The notes under the pieces were generated by a model. The model did no database searches and had not been told where the DNA came from. It saw only the letters and a program-made list of their open reading frames with translations. 64,000 nucleotides of DNA from JBGSMF01 sp964651475 (lineage in GTDB: Bacteria; Chloroflexota; Anaerolineae; Fen-1058): the NCBI GenBank assembly GCA_964651475.1, contig CAZYXV010000009.1, positions 88,075 to 152,074 of the forward strand, given 5' to 3'. Position numbers and translations under genes: made by a program. The first letter of the stretch is position 1, and every line of letters begins with the position of its first letter. Positions 17,083 to 24,512 of the stretch are shown here, piece by piece.

Positions 17083-17257
17083 ACGATTCCGCCTGACCGG
17101 GCGTGGAAAGTTGATGCGCACCAAGCTGGGCAAGAGCCACTTGCGGCGCAAAAAGTCGCCGCGCATCAAGTCCCAGTTCCCCGAGATGCACGAGGTCACC
17201 GCGCAGGGAACGATCAAGCGCGTCCAGAAACTGGCGCCATATCTTCACGAAAAGTAA
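17048..17257 (+). CDS. rpmI: 50S ribosomal protein L35
   Basis: A 69-residue basic protein starting MPKIKTHKATSKRFRLTG, which is diagnostic for L35. It keeps the KSHLRRKKS segment. The ATG is preceded by AAAGAGGTG. It overlaps the infC tail by 35 bases, an unusually long overlap for this operon. The order infC-rpmI-rplT is conserved across bacteria. Confidence 0.97.
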   Translation: MPKIKTHKATSKRFRLTGRGKLMRTKLGKSHLRRKKSPRIKSQFPEMHEVTAQGTIKRVQKLAPYLHEK

Positions 17258-17276
17258 TTGAAAGGGTATAGAAAAC

Positions 17277-17630
17277 ATGCCACGAACGAAGGGTGGGGTT
17301 GTTCTCCGCCGACGCCACAACAAAGTCCTCAAGGCTATGAAGGGCCAGCGCGGCTCGAGGCATAGGCTATGGACTAAGGCTAGCGAGGGCATGCTGCACT
17401 CGCTGTATTACGCGTATCGAGACCGCCGCCAGCGCAAGGGCGATTTTCGCAAATTGTGGATCGCGCGCATCAATGCCGCCGCCCGCATGAATGGCCTTTC
17501 TTATAGCCGCTTTATGGCAGGGCTAAAGAGCGCCGGCATCGAGATGGACCGCAAGGTGCTGGCAGACATTGCCGTAAAGGATAGCGCGGCGTTTGCCAGG
17601 CTGGCCGAGATGGCTAAACAAGCGGGATGA
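17277..17630 (+). CDS. rplT: 50S ribosomal protein L20
   Basis: A 117-residue protein with the L20 signatures: the RRRHNKVLKAMKGQRGSRHR basic N-terminus, YAYRDRRQRKGDFR, LWIARINAAAR and the helix GLKSAGIEMDRKVLADIA. L20 is essential for early 50S assembly and in many bacteria represses its own operon by binding the leader. It lies 19 bases after rpmI and overlaps the next gene by four bases. Confidence 0.97.
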   Translation: MPRTKGGVVLRRRHNKVLKAMKGQRGSRHRLWTKASEGMLHSLYYAYRDRRQRKGDFRKLWIARINAAARMNGLSYSRFMAGLKSAGIEMDRKVLADIAVKDSAAFARLAEMAKQAG

Positions 17631-18400
17631 TTACGAGCACGACAAACGAAAAGGTCAAGTTCGCCAAGGCCCTTTCTCAGCGCAAAACGCGGCAAGAGAA
17701 AGGGCGTTTTGTTATCGAAGGTGTGCGCCTGGCTGAAGAGGCCTACCGCGCCCACCTGCAGCCTGATTTTGTTTTTTACACGGGGGACATGTCCGAGCGC
17801 GGCAGAGAAATGGTGGAACGCTGGCGCGGGGGGGGAGTGGTCTGCCTGGAAGTATCGGCGGGCGTGATGAAAGCCGCCGCCGACACCGAAACGCCGCAGG
17901 GACTATTGGCGGTGCTGCCGTTTGTGAACCTGTGGATTCCCGAACGCCCGTCGTTGTGCGTGATTGCCGACGAGGTGCGCGACCCGGGCAACCTGGGCGC
18001 ATTGCTGCGCACCGCCGCCGCGGCCGGCGCGGACGCGGCGTTGCTGGGACCGGGCACGGTAGACGCATATAATCCCAAGGTCGTCCGCTCGGCGATGGGC
18101 GCGCACCTGCACCTGCCGATTGCGGCGATGAGCTGGCCGGTAATTCGCGAGCGGCTGGCCGGCATGCAAGTGTGGCTGGCCGACGCGCGCGGGGAACTGG
18201 CTTATACAGACGTTGATTGGACTGTCCCCTCGGCGCTGATCGTCGGCGGCGAGGCCGAAGGCGCCAGCGCCGAAGCGCACAAGATTGCGAGCGGGCGCGT
18301 GATGATCCCCATGCACCGCGAAACCGAATCACTCAACGCCGCCATCGCCGCCGCCGTGTTGCTGTTCGAAGCCGCCCGGCAGCGGCGATATAGCAAGTAA
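17627..18400 (+). CDS. TrmH/SpoU-family RNA 2'-O-methyltransferase
   Basis: A 257-residue protein. The N-terminal part (1-100) is the substrate-binding domain of RlmB-like enzymes. The C-terminal SPOUT domain shows the three knot motifs: VRDPGNLGALLRTAAAAG near 117-134, LIVGGEAEG near 205-213, and IPMHRETESLNAAIAAAVLLFE at the end, where Asn and the Ser/Leu pair are typical. It probably 2'-O-methylates a ribose in 23S rRNA or tRNA. The ATG overlaps the rplT stop, so it is coupled to ribosomal protein synthesis. This gene often follows rplT in Firmicutes and Chloroflexota. Confidence 0.9.
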   Translation: MITSTTNEKVKFAKALSQRKTRQEKGRFVIEGVRLAEEAYRAHLQPDFVFYTGDMSERGREMVERWRGGGVVCLEVSAGVMKAAADTETPQGLLAVLPFVNLWIPERPSLCVIADEVRDPGNLGALLRTAAAAGADAALLGPGTVDAYNPKVVRSAMGAHLHLPIAAMSWPVIRERLAGMQVWLADARGELAYTDVDWTVPSALIVGGEAEGASAEAHKIASGRVMIPMHRETESLNAAIAAAVLLFEAARQRRYSK

Positions 18401-18411
18401 CAACGCAACGC

Positions 18412-18440
18412 TTGACAAACTCTCACAAGTGCGGTTTAAT
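18412..18440 (+). promoter_or_regulatory. Promoter of the pheS T-box operon
   Basis: A perfect TTGACA (18412-18417), 17 bases, and TTTAAT (18435-18440), directly upstream of the T-box stem I. Transcription would start near 18447. Confidence 0.8.
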
Positions 18441-18446
18441 TGCCGC

Positions 18447-18775
18447 TACAAAAGCGACGACGGAGAAAAGTAGACAGGGAAAGCCTGACAGGGAAACCAG
18501 GCCGCAGATTGAGAGCCTGGTGCAGAGAGAACCTGTCCAAGTTCGCTCCCGAGCCGAACGTTGAACGTGGCGCGCTTTCCACCATTAGACGTCTCCGCAG
18601 GCGCAGCGTTACAGGCGCAGCCAATCGCTGGGTCAAGTACCAGATACCCATTACCCAACATCAAAGACGCATGGGGAATTGACAGGCCGTTGGTGGAATG
18701 AGTGGGCTTTTAGCCAAACCGGGTGGTACCGCGGGAGTGTCGCTCTCGTCCCGACGATGGGGCGAGAGCGTTTTT
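18447..18775 (+). promoter_or_regulatory. Phenylalanine T-box riboswitch upstream of pheS
   Basis: Leader RNA that binds uncharged tRNA-Phe and then prevents termination. Stem I closes with CGGAG (18461-18465) against CTCC (18546-18549). Inside it the specifier bubble has AGTA on the 5' side (18469-18472) and the Phe codon TTC on the 3' side (18542-18544). Above the bubble GACAGG (18473-18478) pairs with CCTGTC (18532-18537). The T-box proper (18717-18735) contains GGTGGTACCGCGGG. Its TGGT bulge complements the ACCA end of tRNA-Phe. A strong terminator follows. All main parts are present, and codon and discriminator base agree with phenylalanine. Confidence 0.93.
18741..18775 (+). terminator. 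Intrinsic terminator of the pheS T-box
   Basis: A 12-bp stem with one G-U type pair (CGCTCTCGTCCC against GGGGCGAGAGCG), a six-base loop, then TTTTT. It overlaps the 3' side of the T-box antiterminator, so the two folds exclude each other. Confidence 0.9.
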
Positions 18776-18793
18776 GTTATAAGGAGTGACATT

Positions 18794-19813
18794 ATGGAAA
18801 ACTGGGACGAGCTTCGATCCAAGGCCCTGGCAGCACTACAGGCCGCGCGCGACGAGGAATCGCTGCGAGCGTGGTACGCGGCGCACCTGGCCAAAAAGTC
18901 GGCGCTGATGACGATCCTGGGCGACCTGGGCAAATTGCCCAAAGAGCAGCGCGCCGAGGTCGGCAAGCGCGCCAACGAAGTCAAACGCGCGCTAGAGGCT
19001 GCTTACGACGAACAGGAACGCGCGATCCGGGCCGCCGCATTGGAGCGCACTCTTCAAGAAAACGCGGTGGACGTGACCTTGCCGGGCCGCCGTCCGCGTC
19101 CGGGAAGACTGCACATCTCGACGCAGACCTTGCGCCAGATTTACCAGGTATTCGGTGAGATGGGCTTTCAGGTGTACGAAGCGCCCGAAGTAGAACTGGA
19201 CGAATACAACTTTGGCCTGCTCAACATGCCGCCCTATCATCCGGCGCGCGACATGTGGGATACCTTTTGGCTGGATAATGGCCTGCTGCTGCGCACGCAC
19301 ACCTCGCCGGGGCAAATCCGCGCCATGCGCGAGATGTATCCCAACCCAGTGCGCGTCATCTTGCCCGGCAAGTGTTACCGCTACGAGCAGGTCACAGCGC
19401 GCAGCGAGCACCAGTTCTACCAGATCGAGGGGCTGGCGGTGGGGCACGGCATCACGCTGGCTGATCTCAAGGGGACGATGCTCAACGCCGTGCGGCGTTT
19501 GTATGGCGCGGACCGCGCCGTGCGTTTCCGCGGCTCGTACTTTCCGTTCACCGAGCCGAGCGTGGAAGTGGACATGAATTGCATCTTGTGCGATGGCGCG
19601 GGCTGCCGCGTGTGCCAATATACAGGCTGGCTGGAAATTTCCGGAGCGGGGATGGTTCACCCGGTGGTGCTGCGCAACGGCGGCTACGATCCAGACGAAT
19701 GGAGCGGCTTTGCGTTTGGCATGGGGCTGGAACGGCCCTTGTTGCTCAAGTACAGCATTGACGACATTCGCTATTTCTACAGCAACGACTTGCGCTTCTT
19801 GCGGCAGTTCTAA
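18794..19813 (+). CDS. pheS: Phenylalanyl-tRNA synthetase alpha subunit
   Basis: The 339-residue catalytic subunit of the alpha2-beta2 enzyme. It has the N-terminal coiled coil (1-85), class II motif 2 (GKCYRYEQVTARSEHQFYQ), a small Cys cluster (CILCDGAGCRVC) and motif 3 (GFAFGMGLERPLLLKY) followed by the usual DIRYFYSNDLRFLRQF end. The Cys cluster is seen in some bacterial PheS and may bind zinc. ATG 18794 follows AAGGAG at seven bases; an in-frame extension upstream runs through the T-box terminator and is not translated. pheT is not next: two glycosyltransferase genes lie between. Confidence 0.96.
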   Translation: MENWDELRSKALAALQAARDEESLRAWYAAHLAKKSALMTILGDLGKLPKEQRAEVGKRANEVKRALEAAYDEQERAIRAAALERTLQENAVDVTLPGRRPRPGRLHISTQTLRQIYQVFGEMGFQVYEAPEVELDEYNFGLLNMPPYHPARDMWDTFWLDNGLLLRTHTSPGQIRAMREMYPNPVRVILPGKCYRYEQVTARSEHQFYQIEGLAVGHGITLADLKGTMLNAVRRLYGADRAVRFRGSYFPFTEPSVEVDMNCILCDGAGCRVCQYTGWLEISGAGMVHPVVLRNGGYDPDEWSGFAFGMGLERPLLLKYSIDDIRYFYSNDLRFLRQF

Positions 19814-19814
19814 C

Positions 19815-21842
19815 GTGCATAGAAAACAAATCGCCAGTTCTATCATCAAGTGGGGATGGCTTGCGCTGCCTGTTGTGATTGTACTGGCCTTTGTGGTCGT
19901 CGAAAGCCAGCGCGTGGCCCTCACGACCACCATCGGCAACGTGGATTATTTTCCCTTGCTTGACCGCGCTCTCAAGTTGAACTTGAGTTCGCTCAATGGC
20001 TGGGTGCATCAGATTCACCCGGTGGGCTATCCGTGGTTGATCCGCCTGGGGCTAGAGTTGGGTTGGGACGCCGAGCGGGTGGGACAGGCGCTATCCATCG
20101 CCGGCGGTGTGTGCGGCTTGATGGGCGCGTATCTGATCGCTCTGAGTGTGCTTGGGGATAAACGCCTGGCGGCCATCGTCCAGGGGTTTGTGGCATTCAC
20201 GGGCATGTTCTTGTATTTTGCCAGCATCGAGGGAAACGACATGCCCGCCGCCGGAGTGCAGCTCTTGTCGTTGGGAGTGTTATCAGCCTCCACGCTCAGG
20301 CAAGATGGTCCCCGCCGCCGCGAGATTTTTGTGGCCGGGGCGATGGCTGGCCTGGCCTATTTGATCCGGTACAATGGCATGATCACGGCTATGGCCAGCA
20401 TCTTGTGGTTGGGCCTGGTGGGTCTTTTGGATCGGCAGCCGGCGTCCTGGAAGGCGCGGCTGCTCGAGCCGTTTGCACTGTACGTGGCGGCATTTTTGCT
20501 CGTCAGCGCTGTGCAGTGGATTCCCAGTTGGCTGGCGACGGGCAATCCCTTTTATAACGATCAGGGCCAAAACGTCTGGTTCCACGTATACGGGAAAACA
20601 GATTTCATCAACGAATTTGGCACAGCGCCGCAGGGCATCACGCTCGCTCAGGTGATCCTGATGGACCCGCGCCGGTTTATTGAACATTGGTGGGAAGCCT
20701 TCCAACGCTTCTGGGTCGCGCCCGAGTTGGCGGTGCTCGATATTCCGCTCAAGCTGTTCGGGCAGGCTGGCCTGGTGTTTTTGCTGCTGGCCAAGGGTCC
20801 GGCCCCCATCAAGCCGCGCGGGCTGTTGGCGATTTTCGTCCTGGCGCACCTGGCTGCGCTCTCAATGATGCGGCTGGATCGGCGTTTCTTGATCATTATG
20901 GTGCCAATATTGGCGACGGGCGCAGTTTACTTTTTCGCCTCGCTCATCCCGCCGCGCTGGGAACGCCAGGGCGCTGCGCCTTTTAACGTGTTGATCTTGC
21001 TGGCCGGCCTGGCCTGGGCGGCGTGGGGCGGCGTGGGCTTTGTGCAAGGACGGCCTGGGCCAGACTCGCTTGTCATTCAGGTCAGCAATACACTACACGC
21101 TGCTGGCATGCGCTCGGCCAACGAGGTGCTCACCACGCATCTCAGGCTGCAAGATGCCGCCGCGCCCAGGCGCAACCGCTTTGTGCAGGCGTATTGGGAT
21201 GTGCCCAAGCTCACCTCCACCGCCGAGCTGGTGGAGGCGATGAAATCGCACGGATGGCGCTTTTTCATCTACGATGGGGAGACCGGCGCGCAGGTCTACC
21301 CGGCGTTGAAGGAATTGCTGTCGCCAGGCGCGCGCCCGGCGGGACTGGCGCCCCTTTACTCGCCTGACGAGCAAGAGATGGTGGTGTATCGGCTGGTGGA
21401 CCAGGAGTGTTCGCCGATTGAGGCCCGTTTAGAAAGCGGCATTGCTCTAGCGTGTTACGAGGCAAATGTGAGCGGGGACGTGCCGGACGGCGAGCGCCGC
21501 CTGGGCGTCTATTTGTATTGGCGCGTTGGCGCACAGATAGATCGCTCGCTCAAGGTGTTTGTTCACGTGCTCAATGCGGAGGGGCAACTGATTGCCCAAG
21601 ATGATAGCCTGCCGGTTTTGTGGACCTATCCTACGAACCAGTGGCAGGCGGGCGAGACGGTGGTGGATTTTCATCAACTGGCTATTGGGGCGGATGTGCT
21701 GCCTGGCGAGTACACACTCCAGGCGGGGCTGTACGACGAGGCCAGCGGCGTTCGCGTGAAAACGCTTGACGCGGGCGGCCAGCCAGTTGACGACAAAATT
21801 GTGTTGACGACGATACATATTCCGCCCCGAGTCAACAGGTAG
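19815..21842 (+). CDS. GT39-like membrane glycosyltransferase with C-terminal beta-sandwich domain
   Basis: A 675-residue protein starting at a GTG two bases after pheS. The first 400 residues contain about ten membrane helices with the layout of lipid-linked glycosyltransferases of the ArnT/PMT type. These move a sugar from a polyprenyl phosphate onto a protein or lipid outside the membrane; the acceptor here is unknown. The last 110 residues hold a soluble domain with SLKVFVHVLNAEGQLIAQDD and GEYTLQAGLYDEASG, also present at the end of the next protein. Being inside the phe operon means expression should follow phenylalanine supply. The longer reading overlapping pheS is unlikely. Confidence 0.8.
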   Translation: MHRKQIASSIIKWGWLALPVVIVLAFVVVESQRVALTTTIGNVDYFPLLDRALKLNLSSLNGWVHQIHPVGYPWLIRLGLELGWDAERVGQALSIAGGVCGLMGAYLIALSVLGDKRLAAIVQGFVAFTGMFLYFASIEGNDMPAAGVQLLSLGVLSASTLRQDGPRRREIFVAGAMAGLAYLIRYNGMITAMASILWLGLVGLLDRQPASWKARLLEPFALYVAAFLLVSAVQWIPSWLATGNPFYNDQGQNVWFHVYGKTDFINEFGTAPQGITLAQVILMDPRRFIEHWWEAFQRFWVAPELAVLDIPLKLFGQAGLVFLLLAKGPAPIKPRGLLAIFVLAHLAALSMMRLDRRFLIIMVPILATGAVYFFASLIPPRWERQGAAPFNVLILLAGLAWAAWGGVGFVQGRPGPDSLVIQVSNTLHAAGMRSANEVLTTHLRLQDAAAPRRNRFVQAYWDVPKLTSTAELVEAMKSHGWRFFIYDGETGAQVYPALKELLSPGARPAGLAPLYSPDEQEMVVYRLVDQECSPIEARLESGIALACYEANVSGDVPDGERRLGVYLYWRVGAQIDRSLKVFVHVLNAEGQLIAQDDSLPVLWTYPTNQWQAGETVVDFHQLAIGADVLPGEYTLQAGLYDEASGVRVKTLDAGGQPVDDKIVLTTIHIPPRVNR

Positions 21843-21847
21843 GCGCT

Positions 21848-24496
21848 GTGCGTAGAATAAATTATGCTCTCTCCGCCATTCGACGCCTGGATTGGGTTGC
21901 TGTGGCGTTGGGACTGACCGTGCTGGCCATGGACGTGCGCACGCTGGCGCCATCGGTGCTGTGGTCAGACGAAGGCGAGTTCCAGTTTCAAATTGCCGTG
22001 TTGGGGGTGCCTCATCAAACGGGCTACCCGCTCTACGTCTTGCTGGGCAAAGTGTGGACGTGGCTCGCGCCGGTGGGAGATGTGGCTTACCGCGTGAACT
22101 TGCTTTCGGCCGTATTTGGCGCGCTGACGGTAGTGCTGGTCTATTTCACCATCAAGCGCCTGAGCGGCGCGAGGCTGGCGGCGCTGGCCGGGGCGGCGGC
22201 GCTGGCCGTTTCGCCAGCCTTTTGGCAGCAGTCGTCCATTGCCGGCGTGCGCACGTTTCACACGGCATTTGTGGCGCTGATCACGCTGCTCGCGGTGGGA
22301 GCGCTGCAAGGCTGGGCCTCGGTGGGGACGCTGGCGTTGGCCGTTGGATTGAGCTTGGCGCATCATCGCATGACGCTGTTGCTATTGCCCGGCCTGGCGT
22401 GGATTGCGGCGCAGGTGGTGGATTGGAAAGACTGGCGTAAAGTTGGCCGGCTGGCGCTTTTAATTCTGGCGCCGCAGTTGTTTTACGTGTACCTGCTCGT
22501 TCGCCAGGAATGGGGCTCGGCGGCTGGATTTTTACATTACGTGTTGGCGACCCAAGAAGTGCCTATTGTGCTGGGCAAGTCGCACGCCGAGATTGTGGGG
22601 CAGTTTGCCAACCAGGTTTTCCCGGCGCTCTGGCGCGCGCTCACGCCGCCGGGCTTGCTCGTCGCACTGATTGGACTGGCGGCCTTGTTGGCGGGCAATG
22701 ATCAGAACAGGCGCGTATGGCGCGCGGCGGGTGTGTACCTGGCTGTTAACATTCCTATCAACATTGTTTTTGCCGGGATTCACTTTACCGAAGATCCGAC
22801 CAAGTACCTGACGCACGGCCTGACCTTGATGGCGGCGGCGTTTGGCGTGGGATTGGCATGGCTTCCGGCGCGGCTGGCGCGCGAGCGCAAGCTGCGGCTG
22901 GCGTTGGCTGCGCTGGGGCTGGCAGTGCCGCTGGCATCGGGCGTGTTTAGCTTTTCGTTTGCCGATCAAAGCCGGGTGGATTGGATCGGGGCGTTTACGC
23001 TCGACCGGATGACGGGCATAGAGTCCGGCAGCGTGATTGTGGCCGATTGGTCCTTTGGCTGGCCGATGCGCTACCATCAAGGTGTGGAGGGACATCGCCG
23101 CGATTTGACGGTACTCATCCGAAGCCAGTCCACCGAGGCGCAGGCCGAGGCCGCGCTTTTGGCCGGCCAACCGGTGTACATCGTCAAGCCGGGATTGATC
23201 CGGCAATGGAAAGGCGTGTACCCGATGATCGAAGCGCCCAACGGCCTGGTGCGCGTCTTGCCAGGGCCGCCCGAATTTGGCCCGCCGCAATCTGTGCGGG
23301 AGCCGTTCGGCGATGCTGCGCTCGCCCTGACTGGACTGGCTACCTGGCCGGCCCGGCTCACACCGAACCAGATGGCGGTGGCGCGGCTGTACTGGCAAAG
23401 CGTTCGCCCGCCGGAGAATGCCCTATCGTTGACCCCCGTACAGTCACGGGGGTTGAGTGTGCGCCTGGTCAGCGCCGCCGGCGATGTGTGGGCGCAGCAC
23501 GACATGAGCTTTGATAATTCTGAGCTTGTCGAAGGATATGTGGATGTGGCATTTCTGTTAGATCCGGCGCTGCCCATCGGCGACTATCACTGGCAGGTAG
23601 TGGTAGACGATCCCGAAAAGCAGCAGACACTTGGGCTGGCGGATTTGCCGCCGTTCAGCATCGAGCGCCCGGCCAGTCCGGCCAGCCCAGAAAGCGTTGT
23701 CGTCACCAGGCAGCCCGATCCGCCGCTGCAGTTTGGGGGTTGGGCGCTGTTGGGCGCGAACCCGCCTGCCGAGGTCAGGCCTGGCGAGCCGCTGCTTGCG
23801 CCGCTCTTTTGGCATAGGGTCAATGCAGAGCTTGTACAAGCCGATCCGCTGTTGCAGGTGGTGGATAGAAGCGGCGAGGTGATCGCTGAAGCAAAAATGC
23901 GCCTGCCTGTTGACGCGCAGCCGGGCGACCTGGTTGGCGTGCACGCCGGCATCAAGCTGCCCCGCGGCGTGGCCGATGGCGATTATGGATTGCGGGTTGT
24001 GTTTTTAGAGGCACACGCTGAACTGGGCAAGTTGCGCGCGCGGGGCCGCCCGCACGTATACCGCTTGCCGGGCGCTGTGCAGGCGCGCGCCGTTCAGTTG
24101 GGCGAGCGCATCGAACTGGCGGCTTATACGCTCGCACCGCCGGGCGTCTTGCCCGGAGAGACAACGCGCCTCACATTGTACTGGCGCGCGCTAGATAGCG
24201 GAAAAGAAAGCCTGAAGGTGTTTGTGCATGTTGTCGGCGGACAGGAGCAATTGCTCACCCAACAAGATGGACTGCCAGTACATTGGACGGCGCCCACCGA
24301 TACGTGGGTGAAAGGCGAAATTATCGCCGACGAGTATAGTTTGGCGATTCCCCCTGGCGCGGCGGCGGGGGCGTATACAATCTATGTGGGAATGTACGAT
24401 CCGGCCAGCGGCCAGCGGCTACCGGCAATCGAACAAGGCCAGCGGCTGGCGAATGATAGAATCGAACTGGCCCGAGTTATTGTGTTGCACAAGTAG
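21848..24496 (+). CDS. DUF2723-family membrane protein, probable O-glycosyltransferase
   Basis: An 882-residue protein starting at GTG 21848. Residues 35-65 carry the DUF2723 signature LWSDEGEFQF then GYPLYVLLGKVW, the region where protein O-mannosyltransferase relatives keep their acidic catalytic residue. About ten membrane helices follow to residue 370. The rest is soluble: a central region and then a C-terminal domain with SLKVFVHVVGG and YTIYVGMYDPASGQ that matches the end of the preceding protein. It lies between pheS and pheT. Two short repeats sit inside the coding region (23432-23453 and 23518-23536) without breaking the frame. Confidence 0.8.
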   Translation: MRRINYALSAIRRLDWVAVALGLTVLAMDVRTLAPSVLWSDEGEFQFQIAVLGVPHQTGYPLYVLLGKVWTWLAPVGDVAYRVNLLSAVFGALTVVLVYFTIKRLSGARLAALAGAAALAVSPAFWQQSSIAGVRTFHTAFVALITLLAVGALQGWASVGTLALAVGLSLAHHRMTLLLLPGLAWIAAQVVDWKDWRKVGRLALLILAPQLFYVYLLVRQEWGSAAGFLHYVLATQEVPIVLGKSHAEIVGQFANQVFPALWRALTPPGLLVALIGLAALLAGNDQNRRVWRAAGVYLAVNIPINIVFAGIHFTEDPTKYLTHGLTLMAAAFGVGLAWLPARLARERKLRLALAALGLAVPLASGVFSFSFADQSRVDWIGAFTLDRMTGIESGSVIVADWSFGWPMRYHQGVEGHRRDLTVLIRSQSTEAQAEAALLAGQPVYIVKPGLIRQWKGVYPMIEAPNGLVRVLPGPPEFGPPQSVREPFGDAALALTGLATWPARLTPNQMAVARLYWQSVRPPENALSLTPVQSRGLSVRLVSAAGDVWAQHDMSFDNSELVEGYVDVAFLLDPALPIGDYHWQVVVDDPEKQQTLGLADLPPFSIERPASPASPESVVVTRQPDPPLQFGGWALLGANPPAEVRPGEPLLAPLFWHRVNAELVQADPLLQVVDRSGEVIAEAKMRLPVDAQPGDLVGVHAGIKLPRGVADGDYGLRVVFLEAHAELGKLRARGRPHVYRLPGAVQARAVQLGERIELAAYTLAPPGVLPGETTRLTLYWRALDSGKESLKVFVHVVGGQEQLLTQQDGLPVHWTAPTDTWVKGEIIADEYSLAIPPGAAAGAYTIYVGMYDPASGQRLPAIEQGQRLANDRIELARVIVLHK
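23432..23453. repeat. Palindrome inside the DUF2723 gene
   Basis: An 8-bp perfect inverted repeat (ACCCCCGT and ACGGGGGT) around a six-base loop. It is read in frame as TPVQSRGL in a soluble part of the protein. Confidence 0.5.
23518..23536. repeat. Short interspersed repeat of the CTGAGC...CGAAGGA type
   Basis: TTCTGAGCTTGTCGAAGGA, read in frame as SELVEG. A related copy, TCCTGAGCGTAGCCGAAGGA, occurs at 62291-62310. Such sequences are dispersed in many GC-rich bacterial genomes. Confidence 0.5.
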
Positions 24497-24512
24497 CTAA
24501 AAGAGGTGGTTT

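Noticed and set aside
18698..18793. Upstream extension of pheS
   Set aside because: It would run through the T-box and terminator; PheS homology starts at 18794.
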